From Methylobacterium sp. (GTDB lineage Bacteria > Pseudomonadota > Alphaproteobacteria > Rhizobiales > Beijerinckiaceae): a stretch of 7,508 nucleotides of DNA. Under the pieces are notes generated by a model, which was given only the letters and a program-made list of their open reading frames with translations, did no database searches and was not told the DNA's origin. This document shows positions 1-7,508 of the stretch, one piece after another. The stretch covers positions 1 through 7,508 of the forward strand of contig JAJKJG010000011.1 in NCBI GenBank assembly GCA_021154065.1. Direction: 5' to 3'. How positions within the stretch are numbered: the first letter of the stretch is position 1; every line of letters starts with the position of its first letter. The translations under genes were made by a program, and so were the position numbers.

Positions 1-221
1 CGGATGTTCACCTCGGAGAGGAACACGTGCACGTGGCTGTCGATGAGGCCCGGCATGAGCGTGCGCCCGCCGCAGTCGACGACGTCGGCGTTCTTCGCCT
101 TGATCGGCTTGTCCGAGCTCTCGCGGATCGTGTCGCCCTCGACGAGGAGCTCGAACCCGTCCTGAAGCTCGCTGACCTCGGGCTCGAGCATCTTGAAGTT
201 ACGAAACAGCAGCTGCGTCAT
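1..221 (-). CDS. Amidohydrolase-family metal-dependent hydrolase, N-terminal fragment (runs off the window)
   Basis: Only the first 73 codons are present; the frame stays open to the window edge. The translation starts MTQLLFRNFKML, has an early beta-rich segment (FELLVEGDTIRE), and then LMPGLIDSHVHV, with His63 and His65 forming the HxH metal-binding motif at the end of strand 1 of the amidohydrolase barrel. These enzymes are cytoplasmic metal-dependent hydrolases acting on cyclic amides, dipeptides and related C-N bonds. The N-terminus resembles the imidazolonepropionase-like and Xaa-Arg/Lys dipeptidase branch, but the substrate cannot be set from this fragment. The ATG is supported by GGAGGA five bases upstream. 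It lies downstream of yejF on the same strand after about 110 bases, so it may be co-transcribed; a peptidase role next to a peptide importer is plausible but inferred. The family call is firm, the exact function is not. Confidence 0.85.
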   Translation of the reverse strand, partial: MTQLLFRNFKMLEPEVSELQDGFELLVEGDTIRESSDKPIKAKNADVVDCGGRTLMPGLIDSHVHVFLSEVNI

Positions 222-226
222 GACGA

Positions 227-232
227 TCCTCC
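227..232 (-). promoter_or_regulatory. Ribosome binding site of the amidohydrolase gene
   Basis: The minus strand reads GGAGGA followed by a five-base spacer and ATG (219-221). This is a near-perfect Shine-Dalgarno match and fixes the start of the partial hydrolase gene. Confidence 0.75.
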
Positions 233-293
233 GCGGCGCCATAGGACAACGGGGCGAGAACGGGAGCAAGAGCGCTGCAGGCGGTTGGGCGAA

Positions 294-327
294 CCTCCTC
301 TCACCCGCAATCAGGGGTGAGCAGAGG
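294..327 (-). other. Hairpin just after the yejF stop codon
   Basis: A 7-bp perfect stem (300-306 with 315-321, core TCACCC/GGGTGA, 8-base loop) is extended after a 2x2 mismatch by four more pairs (294-297 with 324-327). It begins four bases past the yejF stop. No T-run follows on the minus strand, so it is not a classic intrinsic terminator. It could protect the 3' end of the yej mRNA, give partial termination before the hydrolase gene, or be a decayed relative of the palindromes near 6825-7053. The pairing is visible; the role is inferred. Confidence 0.4.
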
Positions 328-330
328 CCG

Positions 331-1955
<1,625 letters not shown>

Positions 1956-1959
<4 letters not shown>

Positions 1960-2405
1960 GGCCGAGCGTCCGGGTTGTCAACCTGAGTGATGTCGATCCG
2001 CTTTAGCGATGCTGGAACTCTCATCCGCTCATCGGATGAGACTAAAACCGTGCACTCACACTTAAGTGCCGTGGCTACATGAATCGCGTCGGGTGTCTTG
2101 TTACCAAGACGGGCACGGATTTCGGCGCTATGGCGCAGAATCGCTCGATCAATGGGAACGACCTCCAGAATCTCATCCGAAGTCAGGAACTCGTCGTAAA
2201 TTCTGGCTAGTCTAATATTACCAGATTTTAGCGGGCCAACCAGCACTTCAGAAAGGGTTAACTCGCTGGTGTACAGACGCATGAGCTCTGATGCCGCGTT
2301 CTCAATAAGAAACAGAAGCTTCTGATTATCACCTTCAATAAACTGGATGACCACGTTCGCATCCAGATAGGCGGATGTCGGAGTACCAAGTCTCACGTGT
2401 CCCAC
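1956..2405 (-). CDS. PIN-domain ribonuclease, VapC-like toxin
   Basis: 149 residues (146 if the second GTG is used) forming one PIN domain, the metal-dependent RNase fold of VapC toxins. The acidic residues are in the expected order: Asp15 in YLDANVVI, Glu53 in LTLSEVLVGP, Asp106 in TPDAIHVATA, and Asp125 in VSSDERM. VapC toxins cleave tRNA or rRNA and are held inactive by a partner antitoxin; the target here is unknown. The gene follows the small antitoxin and overlaps it. The GTG at 2405 gives a 13-base overlap; the GTG at 2396 overlaps the antitoxin stop as GTGA. Neither has a strong ribosome binding site, so coupling to the antitoxin is likely. Base composition is about 50% G+C (one sampled 60-base line is 42%), well below the yej genes, which suggests transfer. 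The last few codons return to high GC. No catalytic residue is missing, so it is probably active. Confidence 0.88.
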
Positions 2406-2629
2406 TCGTCGCGCAACGCCCTAATTCGCGCGACAGCCTCTTCTGAGGTAACTGGTTTGATTTTTCCTTCAGCGCGCAAACGGCGCGCTTCTTCCAATAT
2501 CTCAGATAACGAGCGCTGCGGTTCGTCGTTCGGCTCTATGATCAGCCTAACGGACTTCACCGGACCGAGCTCCTCTCGGATGTCGTCCGGCAGATTCGAC
2601 ACAGGATAACGCTCCCGAACGATCGCCAT
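2393..2629 (-). CDS. Small VapB-like antitoxin of the PIN toxin
   Basis: 78 residues, starting MAIVRERYPVSNLPDDIREE. I do not recognise a named family with certainty. The N-terminal third reads like a short beta-rich DNA-binding or dimerisation segment (VKSVRLIIE). The rest is charged and helical (LSEILEEARRLRAEGKI, then a C-terminal helix ending RDEWDT), as expected for an antitoxin tail that wraps the toxin. Its place directly before and overlapping a PIN toxin gene is the main argument. The start is the ATG at 2629, with GGAG six bases upstream. A TTG at 2641 in the same frame would add four residues, but the AGGA before it is only about three bases away. The gap to the yejE stop is 28 bases, too short for a normal promoter, so an autoregulated promoter would have to lie within the yejE 3' end. 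Base composition is lower in GC than the flanks. Confidence 0.75.
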   Translation of the reverse strand: MAIVRERYPVSNLPDDIREELGPVKSVRLIIEPNDEPQRSLSEILEEARRLRAEGKIKPVTSEEAVARIRALRDEWDT

Positions 2630-2635
2630 CGTCAG

Positions 2636-2639
2636 CTCC
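2636..2639 (-). promoter_or_regulatory. Ribosome binding site deciding the antitoxin start
   Basis: The minus strand reads GGAG, six bases, then ATG at 2629-2627. This favours the ATG over the upstream in-frame TTG at 2641. Confidence 0.6.
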
Positions 2640-2657
2640 AAATTCCTTTAGCACACC

Positions 2658-3845
2658 TTACCCGAATGTCTTTCGCGGGTCGAACGCATCCCTGACCGCT
2701 TCCCCAATGAAGATCAGGAGCGACAGCATGAAGGCGATGACGAAAAAGCCGGAAAGGCCGAGCCAGGGGGCCTGGAGGTTGGCCTTGCCTTGCGCCAGGA
2801 GCTCGCCGAGCGAGGGGGAGCCGGGCGGCAGGCCGAAGCCGAGGAAGTCGAGCGAGGTCAACGTCGTGATCGAGCCATTGAGGATGAACGGCAGGAAGGT
2901 GAGGGTCGCGACCATCGCGTTCGGCAACAGGTGCTTGAACATGATCGTCGCGTCGGTCAGGCCGAGCGCCTTCGCGGCGCGGACGTATTCGAAGTTGCGG
3001 CCGCGCAGGAACTCCGCCCGCACCACCCCGACGAGCGCGACCCATGAGAACAGGAGCAGGATGCCGAGCAGCACCCAGAAGCTCGGCGTGATCACGGCCG
3101 AGATGATGATGAGCACATAAAGCGAGGGGATCGAGGTCCAGATCTCGATGACACGCTGGAACAGGAGATCGGTCCAGCCGCCGAAATAGCCCTGCACCGC
3201 CCCCGCCGCCACGCCAATCAGCGAGGAGATGCCGGCGAGGATGAGCCCGAACAGCACCGAGATGCGGAAGCCGTAGATCAGCCGCGCGACGACGTCGCGG
3301 GTCTGGTCGTCGGTGCCGAGCCAGTTCTGCTCGATGTCGCGGCAGCCCGTGCCGCCGGAACGCTCGGCGATGGCGCGGCACTGCTCGTCCTTCAGCATCC
3401 AGGTCGGCGGCGCCGGCGCCGGCACCGGCAGGTCGAGGTTGTGCGTGTTGTGGGAGAAGCGGACCGGCGGCCAGTACGCCTTGCCGTTCTCGGCGATCTC
3501 CTTGGCGATCACCGGATCGCGGTAGTCGGTATTGGCGAGGAACCCGCCGAACTTCTCCTCCGGGTAGTCGAAGAACACCGGGAACAGCCACTCGCCTTTG
3601 TAGTGGACGGCGATCGGCCGGTCGTTGGCGATGAACTCGGCGAACAGGCACAAGACGAACAAGATGAGGAAGATCCAGAACGCCCAGTAGCCGCGCCGGT
3701 TGGCCTTGAAGTTCTGCCAGCGCCGCCGGTTGATCGGCGAGAGCCTGATGAAGCCTTGCCGCGGCAGCGGCGGCGCGACCGGTGCCGCCGCCGGCGAGGC
3801 GACCGGGACGTTGTCGAGCTCGGGCGGCTTCGCCAGATCGTTCAC
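2658..3845 (-). CDS. yejE: YejE, inner-membrane permease subunit of a peptide ABC importer
   Basis: 395 residues; pairs with YejB to form the transport channel. The order is: a Pro/Ala-rich cytoplasmic tail (1-30); a basic patch with SPINRRRWQNFKANRRGYW (36-54); TM1 about 54-72; a large periplasmic loop (73-185) with the family wording FIANDRPI, GGFLANTDYRDP and NWLGTDDQ; then the transporter core, with hydrophobic segments at about 193-217, 241-275 and 310-330 and a last one at 365-381. The EAA loop that docks on the ATPase is RAAKALGLTDATIMFKHLLPN (289-309), and the C-terminus GEAVRDAFDPRKTFG is typical. It is longer than my recollection of E. coli YejE (about 340 aa): the extra length is the N-terminal tail and a loop insert (about 138-172) containing PVPAPAPP and two cysteines, Cys156 and Cys168. 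The start is GTG, one base after the yejB stop, with GGGAG seven bases upstream. Confidence 0.95.
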   Translation of the reverse strand: MNDLAKPPELDNVPVASPAAAPVAPPLPRQGFIRLSPINRRRWQNFKANRRGYWAFWIFLILFVLCLFAEFIANDRPIAVHYKGEWLFPVFFDYPEEKFGGFLANTDYRDPVIAKEIAENGKAYWPPVRFSHNTHNLDLPVPAPAPPTWMLKDEQCRAIAERSGGTGCRDIEQNWLGTDDQTRDVVARLIYGFRISVLFGLILAGISSLIGVAAGAVQGYFGGWTDLLFQRVIEIWTSIPSLYVLIIISAVITPSFWVLLGILLLFSWVALVGVVRAEFLRGRNFEYVRAAKALGLTDATIMFKHLLPNAMVATLTFLPFILNGSITTLTSLDFLGFGLPPGSPSLGELLAQGKANLQAPWLGLSGFFVIAFMLSLLIFIGEAVRDAFDPRKTFG

Positions 3846-3846
3846 C

Positions 3847-4962
3847 TCACGTCTCCCGCGCCTCGAAATCGATGCGCGGATCGATCCAGGTGTAGGTCAG
3901 GTCCGAGATCAGGTTTACCAGGAGCCCGAGAAGCGAGAAGATGTAGAGGTTCGCGAACACCACCGGATAGTCGCGGTTGACGATCGACTCGAACGACAAC
4001 AGGCCGAGCCCGTCGAGCGAGAAGATCGTCTCGATCAGGAGCGAGCCGGCGAAGAAGGCGTGGATGAAGGCGCCGGGAAAGCCCGCGATGACGATCAGCA
4101 TGGCGTTGCGGAAGACGTGCCCGTACAGCACCCGGCGCTCGGAGAGGCCCTTCATGCGCGCGGTGAGGACGTATTGCTTGCGGATCTCGTCGAGGAAGGA
4201 GTTCTTGGTCAACAGCGTCGAGGTCGCGAAGGCGCCGAGCGCCATCGCCACGATCGGCATGGTGATGTGCCAGAGGTAATCGGCGATCTTGCCCCAGAGC
4301 GAGAGCTCGTTCCAGTTGTCGGACCATAGCCCCCGCAGCGGGAAGAGCTGCCAGAACGAGCCGCCGGCGAAGAGCACGATGAGCAGGATCGCGAACAGGA
4401 AGCCCGGGATGGCGTAGCCGACGATGACGACGGCGGAGGTCCAGATGTCGAAGGCGGAGCCGTCGCGCACCGCCTTGCGGATGCCGAGCGGGATCGAGAT
4501 CGCGTAGGACAGCAGGGTCATCCACAGGCCGAGCGTGATCGACACCGGCAGCTTCTCGCGGATCAGCTGCAGCACCGAGACGTCGCGGAAATAGCTCTTG
4601 CCGAAGTCGAAGCGGGCGTAGTCCCATATCATCTTGGCAAAGCGCTCATGCGCCGGCTTGTCGAAGCCGAACTGCTGCTCGAGCTGGCGGATGAACTGCG
4701 GATCGAGCCCCTGCGCGCCGCGGTAGCGCGACGACGTCGCGTCGGCGCCGGGTCCCTTGGGTCGCGCCCCGGCGCCGCCCGCGAGGTCGCCGGATCCGCC
4801 TGAGACGCGCGCCGACGCGCCGGAGTCGATGCCCTGCAGCTGCGCGATGATGCGCTCGACCGGCCCGCCAGGCGCGAACTGCACGGTGATGAAGGACAAG
4901 AGCATGATCCCGAACAGCGTCGGGATCATCAGCAGCACGCGGCGGGCGATGTAGGCGGGCAT
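3847..4962 (-). CDS. yejB: YejB, inner-membrane permease subunit of a peptide ABC importer
   Basis: 371 residues, close to the usual YejB length. [20 protein letters not shown] leads into TM1 (about 9-30), followed by [11 protein letters not shown], a hallmark of this permease class. Residues 43-86 form a Gly/Ala-rich, low-complexity periplasmic stretch ending [12 protein letters not shown]. Then come [11 protein letters not shown] and [11 protein letters not shown], and the permease core with hydrophobic segments at about 140-160, 174-200, 228-250, 285-312 and 338-355. The EAA docking loop is near [21 protein letters not shown] (266-286); the C-terminus [13 protein letters not shown] is characteristic. 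The ATG lies seven bases after the stop of the second yejA, and one base separates its stop from the yejE start. The ribosome binding site is weak (GAAGG about 12 bases upstream), so coupling to yejA translation is likely. No anomaly seen. Confidence 0.96.
   Translation of the reverse strand: MPAYIARRVLLMIPTLFGIMLLSFITVQFAPGGPVERIIAQLQGIDSGASARVSGGSGDLAGGAGARPKGPGADATSSRYRGAQGLDPQFIRQLEQQFGFDKPAHERFAKMIWDYARFDFGKSYFRDVSVLQLIREKLPVSITLGLWMTLLSYAISIPLGIRKAVRDGSAFDIWTSAVVIVGYAIPGFLFAILLIVLFAGGSFWQLFPLRGLWSDNWNELSLWGKIADYLWHITMPIVAMALGAFATSTLLTKNSFLDEIRKQYVLTARMKGLSERRVLYGHVFRNAMLIVIAGFPGAFIHAFFAGSLLIETIFSLDGLGLLSFESIVNRDYPVVFANLYIFSLLGLLVNLISDLTYTWIDPRIDFEARET
3853..3857 (-). promoter_or_regulatory. 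Ribosome binding site of yejE
   Basis: The minus strand reads GGGAG, seven bases, then GTG at 3845. It overlaps the last codons of yejB and supports the GTG start. Confidence 0.65.
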
Positions 4963-4969
4963 TGGCCGC

Positions 4970-7072
4970 TCACGCCTTCCCGATCGCTTTCGCCTTCTCG
5001 GGATCGTACCACCACGTCCCCGGCGCGCCGGAGGCGTATTTCGGCCGCGTCGCGGGCCGCGAGAACATGTCCCAATAAGCGACGTATTCCTCCGAGCGGA
5101 ACCACATCGGGATCATGTAGCGGCCGGCGCGCAGCACCCGGTCGAGCGCGCGTGCCGCGACGTTGAGCTTCGCCCGCGAATCGGCTTGCGTGATCTCGCC
5201 GATCAGCGCGTCGACGGCCGGATCGGCGATGCCGGCGATGTTGCGCGAGCCGGGCGTCGCGGCGGCCTCCGACGAGAACACGATCCGGAGCGCATCGCCC
5301 GGCGTCATCGCCCCGCCGAGCGCCATCGAGGCCATGTCGAAGTCGAAATCCTCCATGCGGCGCCGGTATTGGGCCGCGTCGACGATCCGCGAGCGCGCCT
5401 CGATGCCGAGCCGCTTCAGGTTCGCCTGAAAGGGCTGCGTATGCGGCTGCAGCGACGCCTGGTAGTCGAGGAACTCGATCTCGAACGGCTTGCCGTCCGG
5501 CAGCTTGAGGACGGTGCCGTCGCGCTTGCAGCCGGCCTCGCGCAGGAGCGCGTCGGCGCGTCGCAGGAGGTTGCGATCGCTGCCGGAACCGTCGGAGACC
5601 GGCGGCACGTAAGGCTCGCCGAAGACCTCGTCCGGCACCTTGCCGCGGAACGGCTCGAGCAGGCGCAGCTCCTCGGAGCCGGGCGGGCCCACGGCCTTCA
5701 TGTCCGAGTTCTCGAAGAAGGAGTGCAGCCGGTGGTAGAGGCCGAACATGATGTTCTGGTTCGTCCATTCGAAATCGAAGGCGAGCCCGATCGCCTCGCG
5801 GATGCGGCGGTCCTTGAACATCTCGCGGCGGGTGTTGAAGTACCAGCCTTGCGTCGGAACGGCGCCGGCGCGGTCGATGACCTCGCGCTTGACGCGGCCC
5901 TCGCGGAAGGCCGGGAAGTCGTAGCCGGTCGCCCAGGTCCGGGAGGTGAACTCCTCGTGGTAGTTCATGACGCCGGACTTGAACGCCTCGAATGCGACCT
6001 GCCGATCGCGGAAATACTCGTAGCGCACCTTGTCGAAGTTGTTCTGGCCGAGGTTCACCGGCAGATCGCGGCCCCAATAATCGGGCACGCGGTCGAACTC
6101 GATGAAGCGCCCCTGCTCGAACCGCCCGACTTTGTAGGGGCCGGAGGCGAGCGGCGGCTCGAGCGTCGAGGCCTCGAAGTCGCGGTCCCTCCAGTAGGCC
6201 TCCGAGAACACCGGGTTGCCGCCCACGATGAGGTGCAGGTCGCGGCTGCGTTTCGGCGACAGCTGGACCTTGAGGACGTCGTCGGACTCGGCCTCGGCCG
6301 CCAAGACCTCGCTCAGCACCGAGCGATAGCTCGGGTGGCCCTTGGTCTTCAGGATGTTGATCGAGAAGGCGGCGTCCCGCGCCGTCACCCGCGATCCGTC
6401 GTGGAACCGCGCTTCGGGACGCAGGAGGAAGCGGTAGGTGAGCTTGTCGGCCGACCAGCGCACCTTGTGGGCGAGGAGGCCGTAGAGCCCGTCCGGGTCG
6501 TCGCCGGAACCGGCCATGAGGCTGTCGAAGGTCGCGTCCATGCCGGCCGCGCCGTCGCCCTTGAGAACGAAGATGTTGAGCGTGTTGAAGGTATCGAAGT
6601 TCTGGTTGCCGGCGCCGCGCTTGATCTGGAGCGCGAGCGTGCCGCCCTTAGGGGCATCCGGGTTGACGTAATCGAAATGCTTGAAGTCGGCGGGGTATTT
6701 CAGCTCGCCGAACGTCGAGAGCCCATGCGATTCGGTCTCGGCATCCGTTGCTGAGAGAGCGTCGCGGCGAGGGCCAAGCGCGGCAAGCGCGACGGTGCCG
6801 GCAAGAAGGGCGCGGCGCGAAACCCCTCTCCCCGCAAAGCGGGGAGAGGCCGACTCGCCCCTCGGGTCTTGCCTTCGGCAAGCCCAAGGACAGGCTCCGC
6901 CGAGCGGGTGAGGGGCCGGGGGCGCGAACTCCTCAGGCCCCTCACCCCAACCCTCTCCCCGCAAGCGGGGAGAGGGGGTTCGCTCGCGGCCGCGGGCCAT
7001 ATCCTGCATCGGTGTTCCCTCACCCCTGCCCCTCTCCCATGCGGGAGAGTGGGATCTGAGCTTGTCCGTCAT
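4970..7072 (-). CDS. yejA: Second YejA-like periplasmic peptide-binding protein, N-terminus expanded by repeats
   Basis: This is an extracytoplasmic solute-binding protein of family 5 that should deliver peptides to YejB/YejE. From the ATG at 7072 it has 700 residues, about 90 more than I expect for a YejA. The extra lies at the front: residues 1-82 are Arg/Gly/Pro/Glu-rich and encoded by palindromic repeats. A twin-arginine-type signal follows (SRRALLAG at 85-92, hydrophobic to about 100, likely cleavage after LSA at 106-108). The mature part has [20 protein letters not shown], then [22 protein letters not shown] and a C-terminal [12 protein letters not shown], all typical of the family. The 7072 start overlaps the previous gene's stop as ATGA and has GGAG seven bases upstream. 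Alternatives are ATG at 7009 (GAGG eight bases upstream) and 7000. No in-frame ATG, GTG or TTG lies between the last repeat and the signal. The family call is secure; the start and export efficiency are not. Confidence 0.92.
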   Translation of the reverse strand: MTDKLRSHSPAWERGRGEGTPMQDMARGRERTPSPRLRGEGWGEGPEEFAPPAPHPLGGACPWACRRQDPRGESASPRFAGRGVSRRALLAGTVALAALGPRRDALSATDAETESHGLSTFGELKYPADFKHFDYVNPDAPKGGTLALQIKRGAGNQNFDTFNTLNIFVLKGDGAAGMDATFDSLMAGSGDDPDGLYGLLAHKVRWSADKLTYRFLLRPEARFHDGSRVTARDAAFSINILKTKGHPSYRSVLSEVLAAEAESDDVLKVQLSPKRSRDLHLIVGGNPVFSEAYWRDRDFEASTLEPPLASGPYKVGRFEQGRFIEFDRVPDYWGRDLPVNLGQNNFDKVRYEYFRDRQVAFEAFKSGVMNYHEEFTSRTWATGYDFPAFREGRVKREVIDRAGAVPTQGWYFNTRREMFKDRRIREAIGLAFDFEWTNQNIMFGLYHRLHSFFENSDMKAVGPPGSEELRLLEPFRGKVPDEVFGEPYVPPVSDGSGSDRNLLRRADALLREAGCKRDGTVLKLPDGKPFEIEFLDYQASLQPHTQPFQANLKRLGIEARSRIVDAAQYRRRMEDFDFDMASMALGGAMTPGDALRIVFSSEAAATPGSRNIAGIADPAVDALIGEITQADSRAKLNVAARALDRVLRAGRYMIPMWFRSEEYVAYWDMFSRPATRPKYASGAPGTWWYDPEKAKAIGKA
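6821..6917 (-). repeat. Palindromic repeat unit 1 (minus orientation, two hairpins)
   Basis: The unit begins GGCCCCTCACCC at 6917 and ends GGGGTTT near 6821. It holds a perfect 11-bp stem (6825-6835 with 6839-6849, CCTCTCCCCGC/GCGGGGAGAGG, 3-base loop). A second hairpin lies at 6864-6885: a 6-bp stem CTTGCC/GGCAAG, plus three more G-C pairs past a one-base bulge. It is longer than the other two units because about 55 bases separate head and palindrome. It abuts the Ser-Arg-Arg codons of the export signal. Confidence 0.75.
6936..6978 (+). repeat. Palindromic repeat unit 2
   Basis: Head GGCCCCTCACCCC followed by AA, then a perfect 12-bp stem (6951-6962 with 6965-6976, CCCTCTCCCCGC/GCGGGGAGAGGG, 2-base gap). 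Its head is the exact reverse complement of the head of unit 1 over 12 bases (6906-6917 and 6936-6947). Confidence 0.8.
7017..7053 (+). repeat. Palindromic repeat unit 3
   Basis: Head CCCTCACCCC (7017-7026), identical over ten bases to that of unit 2, then TG and a shorter stem (7032-7038 with 7043-7049, CTCTCCC/GGGAGAG, loop ATGC). The head read on the minus strand also supplies the GAGG placed eight bases before the candidate ATG at 7009. Confidence 0.7.
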
Positions 7073-7508
7073 CGCGGCGCTCCGGTCTTCGCGGCCTTTT
7101 CGGCATCGTACCACCAGATCGTCGGGAAGCCCGAGCCGCCGTATTCGGGCAGGAGCTTCGGTCTTGCGAAGCGGTCCCAGCGAGCCGTCAGGGTTCGATC
7201 CGAGTAGAATTGCGGCACGACGTAGTCGTGGTGGAGGAGCACGCGGTCGAGCCCCTTCACGGCGGCGACGAGCTCGTCTCGGTCCTTCGCGAAGATGACC
7301 TTCTCGATCAGCGCGTCGACGCCCTCGTCCTTGATGCCGGCGGTGTTGCGCGAGCCCTGCCGGTCGGCGGCCGCGGAGCCCCAGAACTCGCGCTGCTCGT
7401 TTCCCGGCGACAGCCCCTCGGCCCAGAGATCGGTGGTCACGTCGAAGTCGAAGCTGCGCAGCCGGTTCTGGAACTGCGCCGCGTCGACGGTGCGGATCGA
7501 CATCGTGA
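7069..7508 (-). CDS. yejA: First YejA-like peptide-binding protein, C-terminal fragment (5' end outside the window)
   Basis: The frame is open to the window edge, so the ATG at 7503 is an internal Met, not the start. About 146 codons remain, covering the C-terminal lobe of a family 5 solute-binding protein. It is clearly paralogous to the neighbouring full-length protein: both share, in the same order, VDAAQ, FDFD, GSRN, AGI, VDALI, LDRVL and a final WWYD..EKA. Many other positions differ, so this is an old duplication rather than a recent copy. The GFPTIWWYDAEKA ending is typical of YejA. Tandem yejA genes ahead of yejB are known in Brucella and other Hyphomicrobiales. Its TGA stop overlaps the next ATG (ATGA at 7069-7072). 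A different peptide preference from the second protein is likely but cannot be seen here. Confidence 0.92.
   Translation of the reverse strand, partial: TMSIRTVDAAQFQNRLRSFDFDVTTDLWAEGLSPGNEQREFWGSAAADRQGSRNTAGIKDEGVDALIEKVIFAKDRDELVAAVKGLDRVLLHHDYVVPQFYSDRTLTARWDRFARPKLLPEYGGSGFPTIWWYDAEKAAKTGAPR
7080..7083 (-). promoter_or_regulatory. Ribosome binding site supporting the coupled start of the second yejA
   Basis: The minus strand reads GGAG, seven bases, then the ATG at 7072 that overlaps the previous stop codon. It favours this start over the in-frame ATG at 7114 inside the preceding gene. Confidence 0.5.

Larger units (their letters stand above)
6821..7053. repeat. Cluster of three GC-rich palindromic repeats inside the 5' end of yejA
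   Basis: About 230 bases between the stop of the first yejA gene and the export signal of the second hold three palindrome-bearing units that share a head (CCCTCACCC) and a hairpin built on CTCTCCC/GGGAGAG. Two are in plus orientation (6936-6978 and 7017-7053) and one in minus (about 6821-6917). Short GC palindromes of this wording are, to my knowledge, dispersed repeats in many alphaproteobacterial genomes, comparable in kind to REP elements. Normally they are intergenic. Here the cluster is open in the yejA frame and each palindrome is read in the same phase (SPAW, SPRL, SPRF). Confidence 0.85.

Noticed and set aside
294..327. Intrinsic terminator after yejF
   Set aside because: A hairpin is present but is followed by GTTCGCC rather than a T-run on the minus strand, so I list it only as a hairpin.
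3700..4329. A plus-strand open frame spanning the yejE-yejB junction
   Set aside because: Antisense to two well-supported permease genes, with a charged composition lacking any motif or ribosome binding site argument.
5186..6754. A 522-codon open frame on the plus strand opposite the second yejA
   Set aside because: Low-complexity composition and no domain motif; the minus-strand frame has clear YejA features along its length.
6821..7053. CRISPR array or insertion sequence
   Set aside because: The units are palindromic, differ in spacing and orientation, and have no regular spacers, transposase frame or target duplication that I can see.
7073..7114. The in-frame ATG at 7114 as the start of the second yejA
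   Set aside because: It would put 45 bases inside the preceding gene. The ATG at 7072 overlaps that gene's stop and has GGAG at a proper distance.
7069..7503. A complete small 144-residue protein starting at the ATG at 7503
   Set aside because: The frame remains open beyond this Met to the window edge, and the sequence aligns with the interior of the neighbouring YejA, so it is the tail of a larger gene.

Overview
The window is GC-rich (two thirds G+C or more in the lines I counted by hand) and codes almost entirely on the minus strand. Protein wording and gene order point to an alphaproteobacterium, probably Hyphomicrobiales (Rhizobiales). The species cannot be read from the sequence. The main content is a yejABEF-type peptide ABC importer operon, read from high to low coordinates.

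Layout in transcription order: (1) the C-terminal end of a first YejA-like solute-binding protein, cut by the window edge (7069-7508); (2) a second, complete YejA-like binding protein (4970-7072), whose start codon overlaps the stop of the first; (3) permease YejB (3847-4962); (4) permease YejE (2658-3845); (5) a small VapB-like antitoxin (2393-2629) and a PIN-domain ribonuclease toxin (1956-2405), a lower-GC cassette set between yejE and yejF; (6) the double ATPase YejF (331-1959), whose GTG start overlaps the toxin stop; (7) after about 110 bases, the first 73 codons of an amidohydrolase-family hydrolase running off the window (1-221). No gene-free stretch exceeds 300 bases, and I see no tRNA, rRNA, CRISPR array or transposase gene.

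How it works together: the two binding proteins should capture peptides or peptide-like compounds in the periplasm. YejB and YejE form the membrane channel and YejF powers it. Almost every junction in the operon overlaps or is a few bases apart, so the genes are probably translated in a coupled way from one mRNA whose promoter lies outside the window.

Two features are unusual. First, the toxin-antitoxin pair fits into the operon with no room to spare, and yejF has no ribosome binding site of its own that I can see, so ATPase synthesis may depend on toxin translation. Second, a cluster of three GC-rich palindromic repeats (about 6821-7053) lies at the start of the second yejA and is read through in frame. 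It places about 60-85 repeat-derived residues ahead of the twin-arginine export signal, and no start codon remains next to that signal.
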